Positions 25,469 through 34,811 of a DNA stretch of 64,000 bases are shown in pieces. Each line of letters begins with the position of its first letter. Position 1 is the stretch's first letter. The stretch lies in contig CAWKCY010000002.1 of the NCBI GenBank assembly GCA_963848195.1, positions 62,001 through 126,000 of the forward strand. Direction: 5' to 3'. The notes under the pieces are model-generated. The model was given only the letters and a program-made list of their open reading frames with translations. It was not told the DNA's origin and ran no database searches. Both the position numbers and the translations under genes were made by a program. This DNA comes from CAVQBP01 sp963848195. GTDB taxonomy: Bacteria; Bacteroidota; Ignavibacteria; Ignavibacteriales; Ignavibacteriaceae.

Positions 25469-25822
25469 TTAAGTTACTATTCTATCTTCAAAACCTAATG
25501 CTAATATATCTTTATATGGTAACTCCCACAATTTTAATTCCCTATTCCACTTTCCACCTGCATTTTTTATCAAACTGCCTATTTTTACTTCGCCGTAATT
25601 AACTTTTACATGCAGAATCTTATTTAATTGTATTCTATCACAATTCCTATTCCAATCCTTTTCGTCTACAATTATTTCAACAGTGGTTAATTTTTTCTTC
25701 TTCTCCTCATCAATCCTATATCTAATACATATAAGCTTTTTACCGTATTTTCTCTCCCAGCTCTTTGTCCCGTTTTGACTCGGGTACAATGTCCTTTTAA
25801 CTTTCATAAATTTATTTCTCAT
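25469..25822 (-). CDS. Conserved-looking small protein between intI and attI
   Basis: 117 residues; Met6 (MKVKRTLYPSQNGTKSWERK) may be the real start. Basic N-terminus, then YGKKLICIRYRIDEEKKKKL and a C-terminal IKNAGGKWNRELKLWELPY. I recall similar small proteins beside transposases and integrases in other bacteria, but no function is known to me. It is co-directional with intI, 38 bases after its stop, so the two are probably one transcript. Confidence 0.65.
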   Translation of the reverse strand: MRNKFMKVKRTLYPSQNGTKSWERKYGKKLICIRYRIDEEKKKKLTTVEIIVDEKDWNRNCDRIQLNKILHVKVNYGEVKIGSLIKNAGGKWNRELKLWELPYKDILALGFEDRIVT

Positions 25823-25860
25823 TGAAAAATTTCAATCTTATTTCTTACACAACTAAACCA

Positions 25861-26784
25861 CTACAATTTATCTGCTGGACTCTTTACTCCCATTCCTCCT
25901 TTTCTCATAACATGAGTATAAATCATTGTGGTATTTAAATCTTCATGGCCAAGTAATTCCTGAACTGTTCTTATATCATAACCATCTTCTAAAAGATGGG
26001 TTGCAAATGAATGACGGAAAGTATGACAACTGCCTTGCTTTTTTATTCCTGAATTTTTTATCGCAACTTTCACTACTCTTTGAAGTACACTTTCATCTAT
26101 ATGATGTCTTCGTTTCAATCCTGTCCTTTTATCTACCGATATTTGTGAAGATGGAAATACATATTGCCAACCTAATTCTTTATTTGCATTTGGATATTTC
26201 TCTTCCAATGCATATGGTAAATAGACTCCTCCCAAGCCTTTTTTGATATCTTCATTATGTAGATTTTCAACTTTTATTAAATGACGGTTCAATTTATCTT
26301 TTATAATTTCCGGTAAAATTGTAACTCGATCTTTACTACCTTTTCCATTCCTTATATTTACTTGGTTATATTCAAAATCTATATCCTTAACTCGTAGCCT
26401 GATACATTCCATTAAACGCAATCCTGAACCATATAATAAATTCGCCATTATCCAGTTTACTCCCGTCAATTTAGTCATTACAGCTTTCACTTCAGTTTTG
26501 GTAAATACAACTGGTAATCTCTTCCCTTTTTTTGCCCAAATTAATTCTAATTTTTCTAATTCTTTGTTTAATACATGCTTATATAAAAATATTATAGCAC
26601 ATAAAGCCTGGTTTTGAGTTGAACTCGAAACATTTCTTTTTACGGCTAAATAACTGATATATTTACTAATTTCATTCGCCCCAAGTAATAAAGGATGTTT
26701 TTTTTCATGAAATAAAATAAAATCCCTTATCCAATTAATATAAGTTTCCTCCGTTCTCTTACTATAATGACTAACTCTCATCAC
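25861..26784 (-). CDS. intI: Integron integrase IntI
   Basis: 307 residues. Tyrosine-recombinase residues: Arg123 (YGSGLRLMECIRLRVKDIDF), Lys151 region (GKGSKDR), His254/Arg257 (HTFRHSFATHL), His280 (GHED) and Tyr289 (TTMIYTHV). The IntI-specific extra segment is present at about residues 175-211 (LHNEDIKKGLGGVYLPYALE then YPNANKELGWQYVFPS), which separates it from XerC/D. The in-frame sequence just upstream (KPKLIEQIKTV, to about 26826) resembles the usual IntI N-terminus, yet offers no ATG. The start is GTG at 26784 or ATG at 26781, or a non-standard codon further up. Transcribed toward the cassettes, the reverse of classical integrons. Confidence 0.95.
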   Translation of the reverse strand: MMRVSHYSKRTEETYINWIRDFILFHEKKHPLLLGANEISKYISYLAVKRNVSSSTQNQALCAIIFLYKHVLNKELEKLELIWAKKGKRLPVVFTKTEVKAVMTKLTGVNWIMANLLYGSGLRLMECIRLRVKDIDFEYNQVNIRNGKGSKDRVTILPEIIKDKLNRHLIKVENLHNEDIKKGLGGVYLPYALEEKYPNANKELGWQYVFPSSQISVDKRTGLKRRHHIDESVLQRVVKVAIKNSGIKKQGSCHTFRHSFATHLLEDGYDIRTVQELLGHEDLNTTMIYTHVMRKGGMGVKSPADKL

Positions 26785-27110
26785 TGTTTTTATCTGTTCT
26801 ATTAATTTTGGCTTTTTAGGTATGTAGCCTGTAAGACTGTCTTTATTTGTTTTTTTTTATTTCTTCCCCGAAATAGTTTTGAGCTTTATTAAAAATAAAC
26901 TTTATTTTTTACTATTAACAAGAATTTTTCCCACCACCAACCCCCAACCACATACAACCAACAAACTATTGGACACAGCTTCGCCAATTGAGCCACATCA
27001 ACGTTTGGGGTAATAAAATTAAGGGTCCATAGAAAGTTCTCCCGTGCCCCATTTTATTTTATGAACAATTTAATTTATATCGAAAAAATCTAATTTTCAA
27101 TACAATTCTT
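26785..27110. other. Intergenic region upstream of intI
   Basis: About 325 bases with no supported gene. It should contain the intI promoter. I see no obvious LexA-type box. A C-rich stretch (CCCACCACCAACCCCCAACC near 26930-26950) stands out against the AT-rich background. Confidence 0.4.
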
Positions 27111-27165
27111 TTAATAAAATAAAAATTCCCAAAAGTAAAATAGAAATAGACGGATATAAATATCC

Positions 27166-27300
27166 AATTGACCACCAACTTCTAACTTCTGGATCCATCT
27201 GTCCACTGACTTCTGATCCCAGACCTCTGACTTCTGTGTGCCGACTAATGACCATCTGACCTCAGATCTCCGACTTCTGACCTCCAACTTCACTGCCATA
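27166..27300. repeat. Low-complexity TCTGACTTC-type repeat
   Basis: Irregular repeats of CTTCTGA/CTTCTGATC/CCTCTGACTTCTG over about 135 bases. It covers the 3' end of the 27262-27966 gene and gives that protein an extended tail (GSEVGGQKSEI). Confidence 0.6.
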
Positions 27301-27966
27301 GGTAGCCGAGTACCTAACCACATTTCCTTCATTATCTTTGGTAGCTGTACAGACTAATAATACTTTCCCATTGTATCCTGCCAGTTTATTCCTGGTAAAC
27401 CAGTCAAAATTTACAACTGCCTCCAGTTTTTCATCCGGATCAAAATCGGCTTCCGTATAAATAAACGGCATTACTATATAATAATTGTCATTCTCATCAA
27501 CAGGGTCAAATCCAGTTAGAATCATAAAAATGATAAGTTCTTTTTCATAATCATTGAAGTCCGTTTTACCCTTGAGCGGTGCCAGATTAACAGTAATCCT
27601 CTCTTCAGAAACAGCCATAGAATCTACCGCAAGATCAAAGCCGCCGGGAGTAATTATATTCTCTGCAGTCGGTTTTTGCGGATCTGCAAATTGATAATTC
27701 CTTTGAATCACTGTATTGTAAACAGAAAGACCTGCCGCTCTTATTTTATCCCAGATTTTATTTAAGTCATCAATATCGCTGACAGTCTTTGCAATCCGGG
27801 AACATACAGAAAATCTGTTTCTTCCTTTAACTGCACCGGGACTTTGTGAAACATTGAACTCTTTAGGACGAGCACTTATAATAGTCTCACCGTTCTTTAT
27901 TCTTGCCGAGAGATCTCCTACTCTCCCGCTTAAATTGCCGAAAGCTGAACCCTCTAATTTAGCCAT
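27262..27966 (-). CDS. DUF6266-like protein
   Basis: 234 residues. The N-terminus (MAKLEGSAFGNLSGRVGDLS then ISARPKEFN) resembles DUF6266 proteins, which are common as multi-copy genes in Bacteroidota. Residues 60-95 describe a helix-rich section (IWDKIRAAGLSVYNTVIQRN), the rest is beta-rich. No role is known. Its last ten residues are encoded by a low-complexity repeat and are probably not functional. Confidence 0.6.
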   Translation of the reverse strand: MAKLEGSAFGNLSGRVGDLSARIKNGETIISARPKEFNVSQSPGAVKGRNRFSVCSRIAKTVSDIDDLNKIWDKIRAAGLSVYNTVIQRNYQFADPQKPTAENIITPGGFDLAVDSMAVSEERITVNLAPLKGKTDFNDYEKELIIFMILTGFDPVDENDNYYIVMPFIYTEADFDPDEKLEAVVNFDWFTRNKLAGYNGKVLLVCTATKDNEGNVVRYSATYGSEVGGQKSEI

Positions 27967-28033
27967 GATAGAACTCCTTATATATTGTGAATTATAATTT
28001 TATAATAAATGAACGTTAATTCTTACTGCAAAA

Positions 28034-28265
28034 TAAAGCATCAATAATTTTTTGTCACTGTAGTTTTTTCGCATAGTCTGTAATATCTATTGCAGTTCAC
28101 TTTAGCAAACTGATTTAAGGATGATAATAAATAGAATAGAGGCTAAATTAAAGCATCAATATTATTTTGTCACTGTAGTTTTTCTAAAAGTCTGATTCAA
28201 CTGTAAAATCCATTGCAGTTCACTTTAGTAAACTGATTTATGAATAGTTACATAGAATAGGGGCT
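28034..28265. repeat. Tandem pair of about 115-bp direct repeats
   Basis: Copy 1 (28034-28143) and copy 2 (28149-28265) share TAAAGCATCAATA, TTTTGTCACTGTAGTTTTT, ATTGCAGTTCACTTTAG and AACTGATTTA, then end in AGAATAG(A/G)GGCT. They lie 5' of the DUF6266-like gene. No coding potential. Confidence 0.75.
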
Positions 28266-28511
28266 TTAGCCCATTTAGTATATTGTAAAAAGAAATAAAA
28301 CCTTCGACAACTTTTAAAAAGCAATTCCCCAACTACAATTCCCAAACTCCAGATAAAACTACCTGCCCTGCCGGCCTGCAAAATTCCCCGAAATAAGTAC
28401 AACCTTTGATTAACATATTTAAAATTTTAATTTTGAAATTAAGATATATTTATTTTTTGTTACGGAATTTTGGAACAATACATCAATTGATGGAACCGTT
28501 ATAGCTCCCTC

Positions 28512-29454
28512 CTAACTCCAAGACAACTCCAAGGTAACTCCAAGATAACTCCAAGGTAAATCCAAGCTATTCAAATAAAAATCAAACGGATCCTCCTGAT
28601 CCATATCTATTATCTCCATATCTGCTTTATACATAGTTAATTTTCCGAATCCTAACTTTCCTCCCTTGTAATACATATAATTTGAAGCACTCGAATCCGG
28701 GTTAAGAGGAGATGCATTCTTTGTCATAAAAGTTTGAATTACCTCTCCCTTTCCCACCTGAAGCTTTTCAAGGTGACCTTCTATTCTGGGAGGCGGCAGC
28801 ATTTTGGAAGGATCATGATAAAAGTCATTGTCAACTATTTCCGCACCCCTGTTTTTGTCCACCCTTAAAAGATCCTCCAATTCTAACTTAAAAAATTTCA
28901 TCAGTCCGCTTACATTGATACCCAAAACATCCGTTTTTACCGGATGAAGCCTAATCTTTCCTTCAGGAGTTACGCTAACCTCCGATAAAATAGTAAAAGG
29001 GATACCCTTCATTTTCCCTTCTTGCTTCAATTTATCTCCTTCAGTACTTACTTTGATATCTTTTAAAGAAAATCCTTTAAACCCAAAGACGTAACGGTTT
29101 AATAAATTGCTTAGACTTTTCATATCTAATGAAATAATTGCATTTTCTAAGCTTAAAAGAATTCCCCTCATCAAATACCGGATAACCATTTTTTTTGACT
29201 GCAATTAATTCCCCCTGAAGCCTTTTTATTTTCATTATAATGTCCGTATCTATCCTAAAATTTACATTTTTTATTTCCGTTTGAACATCAGTCCCGTTTA
29301 TTTGCACCGGGAAATTAGTACTGTCTATTTTCTCATTTTTCTCATTGTTTTCTCTTATCACTTTTATATCTCTAAAAAAAAGCGCAATTACACAAATTAC
29401 CAAAAAGATAATAATTATCGGTAAAGAAAACTTTATTATTCTTAGGGGTTCCAT
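28512..29454 (-). pseudogene. Membrane-anchored protein of unknown function, frameshifted
   Basis: 29077-29454 encodes an N-terminal membrane anchor (IIIIFLVICVIALFF) and continues as MKIKRLQGELIAVKK. At a run of eight T (29189-29196) the meaningful frame moves by one base to 28512-29204, giving RYLMRGILLSLENAIISLDM, LSNLLNRYVFGFKGFSLKDI and a lipid/ligand-binding-like beta domain. One base fewer in that run would give a single protein of about 310 residues. The last residues are encoded by an 11-bp tandem repeat. Confidence 0.6.
28514..28568. repeat. 11-bp tandem repeat, five units
   Basis: Units AACTCCAAGAC, AACTCCAAGGT, AACTCCAAGAT, AACTCCAAGGT, AAATCCAAGCT. It forms the last codons of the gene at 28512-29454. 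Confidence 0.85.
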
Positions 29455-29567
29455 CAGAATCTCATAATAATTATAAACTTAGTACACCTATTCATAAATA
29501 CAGTGACGTATTTTATTAATTTTAATCATAATCACTCCTTTTTTAATCATATCCTTAATAGTATTTG

Positions 29568-29667
29568 ATCGTAATCATGCTAGTAATCGTAATCATGCTT
29601 GTAATCCTACTCTTACTCGTAATCTTACTCATACTCGTAATCTTACTCATACTCGTGCTCGTACTCA
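29568..29667. repeat. 6-bp periodic repeat (TCNTAN)
   Basis: About 16 imperfect units such as TCGTAA, TCATGC, TCTTAC and TCATAC in the gap before mnmA. The rest of the 29455-29783 gap shows no gene; the mnmA promoter must lie between the repeat and 29784. Confidence 0.8.
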
Positions 29668-29783
29668 TTTCCCAAAAAGAATCATAGATAGAATAAGAAG
29701 TTATTATATCTTTACAAAAAAATGACCAAAACTTTACCTATTATTTCCTTATTTTAAAAAGTTTAAATAATTATTCGTTTTTA

Positions 29784-30836
29784 ATGAAAATTGCAATCTT
29801 ATTATCAGGCGGGGTCGACAGCTCGGTTGCCTTAAAACTATTAAAAAATGCCGGCCATAATCTTACCGCATTCTATCTTAAAATATGGCTCCAGGATGAA
29901 TTCTCGTTTCTTGGTGAATGCCCATGGGAAGAAGATTTGAACTATGTCCGGAAAGTCTGTGAAAAAGAGAATATTCCGCTGGAAATTCTGCCCTTACAAA
30001 CAGAATACTGGGATTCAGTCGTTTCCTACACTATTTCCGAAATAAAAGAAGGCCGTACCCCAAATCCCGATATTTTCTGCAACAGCCTTATAAAATTCGG
30101 TCAGTTTTATGATAAAATCGATAATTCTTTTCAGAAAGTTGCCAGCGGTCATTATGCTAAAGTTGAAAAACTAAACGGAAAATATGCCTTAAAAATTGCC
30201 CCCGACCCTGTAAAAGATCAAACCTATTTTTTATCATATCTAAAACAGACGCAATTATCCAGAGCTCTGTTTCCACTGGGGGAATTTAATAAATCTCAAG
30301 TGAGGGATCTGGCAGAGCAGTTTGACCTCCCGAATAAAAATAGAAAAGACAGCCAGGGCATATGCTTCTTAGGTCAAATTAAATTTAATGATTTTATTAA
30401 ACACCATTTGGGTGAAATTAAAGGCGACATAATCGACTCGGATACAAATAAAAAATTGGGAGAACATGACGGATATTATTACTATACAATTGGCCAAAGA
30501 TCCGGACTAGGGTTATCAGGAGGCCCCTGGTATGTCGTTGAAAAAGATATCAAAAATAATTTGGTATTTGTATCTAAAGAAAACAAAATAAAAAGAGAAA
30601 GAGATACTTTTTTTGTAACAAATCTAAATTGGATTCTGGAATCAAAACCCGATAAAAAAGATATTAAAACTAAAATAAGACATGGCAAATTTTACTATGA
30701 TTGTCATATAGAATTTGAAAAAGAAAATCTTTTAAAAGTACAGCTAGATAAAAAAGATAAAGGAATAGCACCCGGTCAGTTTGCTGTCTTTTATCAAAAT
30801 GATTTATGTCTCGGCGGCGGAGTGATTGTAAATTAA
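29784..30836 (+). CDS. mnmA: tRNA-specific 2-thiouridylase MnmA
   Basis: 350 residues. PP-loop ATP site SGGVDSS at residues 8-14. Family motifs GRTPNPDIFCNSLIKFG (catalytic Cys near 98), DPVKDQTYFLSYL and DSQGICFLGQIKF (second Cys near 193), then the C-terminal beta-barrel (TIGQRSGLGLSGGPWYV, APGQFAVFY). It thiolates U34 of tRNA Lys, Glu and Gln via activated adenylate. Standalone gene, 104 bases before moxR. Confidence 0.95.
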   Translation: MKIAILLSGGVDSSVALKLLKNAGHNLTAFYLKIWLQDEFSFLGECPWEEDLNYVRKVCEKENIPLEILPLQTEYWDSVVSYTISEIKEGRTPNPDIFCNSLIKFGQFYDKIDNSFQKVASGHYAKVEKLNGKYALKIAPDPVKDQTYFLSYLKQTQLSRALFPLGEFNKSQVRDLAEQFDLPNKNRKDSQGICFLGQIKFNDFIKHHLGEIKGDIIDSDTNKKLGEHDGYYYYTIGQRSGLGLSGGPWYVVEKDIKNNLVFVSKENKIKRERDTFFVTNLNWILESKPDKKDIKTKIRHGKFYYDCHIEFEKENLLKVQLDKKDKGIAPGQFAVFYQNDLCLGGGVIVN

Positions 30837-30940
30837 CTTATCTTGATAAATAAATGCAACATTTTTAAGTTTACAACCGTCTAATCTGATTACTTTCTTT
30901 TAGATTATTTATTGATAACAATTAAATAAGAGGTTCAACA

Positions 30941-31924
30941 TTGGAGATTACTGCATTAAATGAAAAAATTAAACAGGAAAGTGTTTTTATTGACCGGCTT
31001 CAAAATGAAATAAGCAAAGTAATAGTAGGTCAAAAAGCAATGGTGGAAAGGCTGCTCGTAGGACTTTTAGCTAACGGCCATATTTTACTTGAAGGTGTTC
31101 CCGGATTAGCCAAAACTCTTGCAATAAAAACTCTTGCATCCACAATGACTGCAAAATATCAAAGAATCCAATTCACACCTGATCTTCTTCCTGCAGATTT
31201 AGTGGGTACAATGATTTATAATCAAAAAGATGGTAACTTCTTTATTCGAAAAGGTCCCATCTTTTCAAACTTCATTCTCGCTGATGAAATTAACAGAGCT
31301 CCCGCCAAAGTTCAAAGTGCACTTCTGGAAGCAATGCAGGAACGCCAGGTAACTATAGGAGAAACCACCTTCCATCTGGAGGAACCTTTCCTTGTGCTTG
31401 CAACTCAAAATCCGATTGAACAGGAAGGTACTTACCCTCTGCCGGAAGCTCAAGTCGATAGGTTTATGCTCAAAGTGAAGATTACTTACCCTTCAAGGGA
31501 TGAGGAATTAAAGATCATGAGACAGAATGTTAATCTTGATCAATTACAGGTACAGAAAGTAATTACTCCCGAAGAAATTTTAAAAGCAAGAAATTTGATT
31601 CAAGATGTTTACGTTGACGAAAAAATAGAAAAATATATTCTTGATATAGTCTTCGCAACTAGGAATCCCAAAGAATATAACCTTTCTAAGCTTTCCGATT
31701 TAATTAACTACGGTGCCTCTCCAAGAGCTTCTATTAACTTAGCCTTAGGAGCAAAAGCAATGGCTTTTATAAAAAGAAGAGGTTATGTGATTCCCGAAGA
31801 TGTAAGAGCAATCTGCCTCGATGTTTTAAGACACCGTATTGCTGTTACTTATGAAGCCGAAGCAGAAGAAATTACTACAGAATACGTTATTCAGGAGATT
31901 TTGAACAAAGTGGAAGTACCTTAA
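30941..31924 (+). CDS. MoxR-family AAA+ ATPase
   Basis: 327 residues starting at TTG (30941), supported by AAGAGG 9 bases upstream. Walker A GVPGLAKT near residues 52-59, Walker B ILADEINRAPAKVQSALLEA, sensor 1 LATQNPIEQEGTYPLPEAQ, and ASPRASINLALGAKA near the C-terminus. MoxR ATPases act as chaperones for the vWA proteins encoded beside them; here it heads the Bat operon. Confidence 0.93.
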   Translation: MEITALNEKIKQESVFIDRLQNEISKVIVGQKAMVERLLVGLLANGHILLEGVPGLAKTLAIKTLASTMTAKYQRIQFTPDLLPADLVGTMIYNQKDGNFFIRKGPIFSNFILADEINRAPAKVQSALLEAMQERQVTIGETTFHLEEPFLVLATQNPIEQEGTYPLPEAQVDRFMLKVKITYPSRDEELKIMRQNVNLDQLQVQKVITPEEILKARNLIQDVYVDEKIEKYILDIVFATRNPKEYNLSKLSDLINYGASPRASINLALGAKAMAFIKRRGYVIPEDVRAICLDVLRHRIAVTYEAEAEEITTEYVIQEILNKVEVP

Positions 31925-31940
31925 TTAATATTTTAGGATT

Positions 31941-32816
31941 ATGCTCACTAAGGAACTATTAAAACAAGTTCGACAGATTGAAATAAAAACCAAAGGTCTT
32001 GTAAACCAGGTTTTCTCCGGTGAATATCATTCCGTTTTTAAGGGAAGAGGAATGGAATTTTCCGAAGTTAGGGAATATCAATTCGGCGATGATATAAGAA
32101 ATATCGACTGGAATGTTACTGCTCGCTTCGGACATCCTTTTATCAAAATTTTTGAAGAAGAACGGGAATTGACCGTTATGCTCCTCGTCGATTTAAGCGG
32201 CTCTCTTATCTTCGGTACTCTGGAAAAAACAAAACAACAGGTAGCTGCAGAATTAAGTGCAATTCTTGCTTTTTCTGCAATGAAAAATAATGATAAGGTA
32301 GGATTGCTCCTTTTTACAGATAAAATAGAAAAGTTTGTTCCCCCAAGAAAGGGAAGGGTACACGTTTTAAGGATAATTAGAGAAGTTTTATCGTTTGAAC
32401 CAGCCGGAAAAACAACTAATATAAAAGGTGCTCTTGAGTATATGAACAATGCTATAAAGAAGAAAAGCATCGTTTTTCTTGTTTCCGATTTTATGGACTC
32501 AGGCTATGAAAAAATCTTAAGAATAGTAGGTAAAAAGCATGACCTAATCGGAATAGTATTAGATGATCAACGAGAAAAAGAAATTCCCAGAATGGGTTTA
32601 ATTAAATTTATTGATGCCGAAACTGGAAGGGAACGTTGGGTAGATACTAGCAGTAAAACCTTTCAAAAAAACCTGGCTTCTTTTGGCTGGAATAATATGG
32701 AAAAACTAAAATCTCTTTTTACATCTAGCAGAATTGATAATATTGAAGTACACACCGGCGAGAATTACATCAAGCCCCTTGTACGGTTTTTCAGACTCAG
32801 GGAAAGCAGATGGTAA
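31941..32816 (+). CDS. DUF58 vWA-like protein
   Basis: 291 residues. The DUF58 signature GRGMEFSEVREYQFGDDIRN then IDWNVTARFGHPFIK is complete, followed by a vWA-like fold with DLSGSL as a partial MIDAS. It follows moxR by 16 bases. In Bat-type operons this protein pairs with MoxR to assemble or regulate envelope complexes. Its stop overlaps the next start. Confidence 0.92.
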   Translation: MLTKELLKQVRQIEIKTKGLVNQVFSGEYHSVFKGRGMEFSEVREYQFGDDIRNIDWNVTARFGHPFIKIFEEERELTVMLLVDLSGSLIFGTLEKTKQQVAAELSAILAFSAMKNNDKVGLLLFTDKIEKFVPPRKGRVHVLRIIREVLSFEPAGKTTNIKGALEYMNNAIKKKSIVFLVSDFMDSGYEKILRIVGKKHDLIGIVLDDQREKEIPRMGLIKFIDAETGRERWVDTSSKTFQKNLASFGWNNMEKLKSLFTSSRIDNIEVHTGENYIKPLVRFFRLRESRW

Positions 32817-33754
32817 AAAAACTCCTAGCTCTTTTCTTCATCCTAAGCTGTCTAGCTTATGCACAGGGCATTTCAGTAAAAGCTTTTACCGATTCCTCCG
32901 ATTACCAGGTTGGTGATTATATAAATTTAATCATTCAGGTTGAGCACAATAAAGATGTAAGCATATCCAGCCCTGTAATATCAGACAGCACTTCAAAAAT
33001 TGAATTGATAAAACAAGAATCCCCTGAAATCGAAAATCATGAAGGGAATTTAATATCCACCTTTAGATATATAATTTCTAAATACGACTCCGGAAATGTA
33101 ACTATTCCGCCTATTCCTGTGCTTTATAAGGTAAAGGGAAATGAGGAATTACAAACCGCATTTACCAATGAAGTCCACTTTACGGTTCATACTTTACAAA
33201 TTCAGCCGGGAGGACAAATTAAAGATGTTAAAGCACCAATTAAAATTCCGCTCGATTGGAAAGAAATCCTGCTCTGGGTTTTGATCGGACTAATTATCCT
33301 TGGTATAGCTTTCTACTTTTATAGACGGTATAAAAAGAAGAAGATGGCCGATACAACGAGAATCCGGAAAGTAATAGAAAAACCGCCCCACGTAATAGCT
33401 ATTTATGAATTGAGAGCCCTGGAACAAGAGCAGCTCTGGCAAAAAGGTTCGATTAAAGAATATCATTCGAGAATTACTGAAATAATCAGAAGATATTTCC
33501 AGGATCAATTTTATCTCCCAGCTCTTGAATTAACTACTTCGGAAGTGATGCAGTATTTGAAACAAGTTAGAAGAGCCGGAATTATAACAGAAACAACTTA
33601 TAATTTTTTAAGTAACGCTGATCTTGTAAAATTTGCAAAATTCAAACCTATGGCTTCAATTAATGAAGAGATGATGAAACAGGCTATCGAAATTGTGGAA
33701 AAAACCAAACCGGCACCTGAAAAAGAAATAAGCACAGAGGTTACCAATGCTTAA
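32810..33754 (+). CDS. BatD/DUF4381-like membrane protein
   Basis: 314 residues. Signal peptide (LLALFFILSCLAYAQ), a periplasmic beta domain (residues about 18-145: FTDSSDYQVGDYINLIIQVE), one membrane helix (LLWVLIGLIILGIAFYFYRR near 160-178) and a cytosolic helical tail with ITEIIRRYFQDQFYLPALEL. It overlaps the DUF58 gene by 7 bases and batA by 8, so it is part of the operon and likely spans the inner membrane with BatA/B. Confidence 0.8.
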   Translation: MVKKLLALFFILSCLAYAQGISVKAFTDSSDYQVGDYINLIIQVEHNKDVSISSPVISDSTSKIELIKQESPEIENHEGNLISTFRYIISKYDSGNVTIPPIPVLYKVKGNEELQTAFTNEVHFTVHTLQIQPGGQIKDVKAPIKIPLDWKEILLWVLIGLIILGIAFYFYRRYKKKKMADTTRIRKVIEKPPHVIAIYELRALEQEQLWQKGSIKEYHSRITEIIRRYFQDQFYLPALELTTSEVMQYLKQVRRAGIITETTYNFLSNADLVKFAKFKPMASINEEMMKQAIEIVEKTKPAPEKEISTEVTNA

Positions 33755-34742
33755 AGGTATTTCTTTTGCCTATCCTTGGGTGCTATATTTTCTTATAATT
33801 ATTCCTTTGATGCTCGTCTGGTACTGGATGAAGGGAAGAAAAAAACAACCTTCTATAACCTATTCATCACTAAGTATTTTTCAGAATATAGCTTTTAGCT
33901 GGCGTGAACGATTCAGGCATTTCCCGGTTATTCTAAGGGTTCTTGCTATTGCATTGTTAATTATTGCATTGGCAAGACCTCAGAATTTTTCCTCCGGAGA
34001 AAATATCTATACCGAAGGAATTGATATTGCTATGGTTCTTGATATCTCAGGCAGTATGCTCGCTGAAGATTTAAAGCCTAACCGGATTGAAGCTGCTAAA
34101 GATGTTATAGATAATTTTATTAAAGGCAGAACTTCAGACAGAATTGGACTGGTTATTTTTGCAAGAGATAGTTTTACTCAATGCCCTTTAACAGTAGATT
34201 ATCCCGTTCTTCGAAACCTGCTCAGCCAGGTAAAAAGCGGGATGATTGAAGATGGAACTGCCATCGGGAATGCAATTGCTAATGGTGTAAACAGACTCAA
34301 AAATAGTAAAGCAAAAAGCAAGGTAATTATTCTCCTGACTGACGGTGTTAACAACAGCGGGGAAGTCGATCCCGTCTTTGCGGCACAAATTGCTAAAACC
34401 TTTGGTATAAGAGTTTATACAATCGGAGTAGGTACTAAAGGAGAAGCTCCGTATCCGGTGCAGACTCCTTTTGGAACAAGATATCAAATGATTCCTGTGG
34501 AAATAGATGAGTCTGTCTTACAACAGATTTCTAAGATTACCGGTGGAGAGTATTTCAGAGCAACGAATAACAAAACTTTAGCAGACATCTATGATAAAAT
34601 AGATAAATTAGAAAAGTCCAAGGTTGAAATAACTTCATACCGCAATGCAAAAGAATTATTCTACGGCTGGCTCGGTGCCGGTTTGTTCTTATTGGTCTTA
34701 GAGGTTGGATTATCAAAATCAGTTTTTAGAAAATTACCATAA
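33747..34742 (+). CDS. batA: BatA: membrane vWA protein
   Basis: 331 residues. Two N-terminal membrane helices (YFLIIIPLMLVWYW; RVLAIALLIIALARPQ), a vWA domain with an intact MIDAS (DISGSMLAEDLKPNRIEAAK; later DGTAIGNAIA and LLTDGVNN), and a C-terminal helix. vWA domains bind partner proteins through a metal ion. Part of the aerotolerance (Bat) operon. Confidence 0.9.
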   Translation: MLKGISFAYPWVLYFLIIIPLMLVWYWMKGRKKQPSITYSSLSIFQNIAFSWRERFRHFPVILRVLAIALLIIALARPQNFSSGENIYTEGIDIAMVLDISGSMLAEDLKPNRIEAAKDVIDNFIKGRTSDRIGLVIFARDSFTQCPLTVDYPVLRNLLSQVKSGMIEDGTAIGNAIANGVNRLKNSKAKSKVIILLTDGVNNSGEVDPVFAAQIAKTFGIRVYTIGVGTKGEAPYPVQTPFGTRYQMIPVEIDESVLQQISKITGGEYFRATNNKTLADIYDKIDKLEKSKVEITSYRNAKELFYGWLGAGLFLLVLEVGLSKSVFRKLP

Positions 34743-34811
34743 AAGTACTTAGTTTGTGGTTTGTTGATTGTAGTTAATTGTAAATTGTTAATTATTCATT
34801 GTTAATTAAAA

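Noticed and set aside
27111..27332. A 73-codon protein on the minus strand
   Set aside because: It is encoded mainly by the CTTCTGA-type low-complexity repeat (VRSRRSEVRW and similar) and overlaps the DUF6266-like gene.
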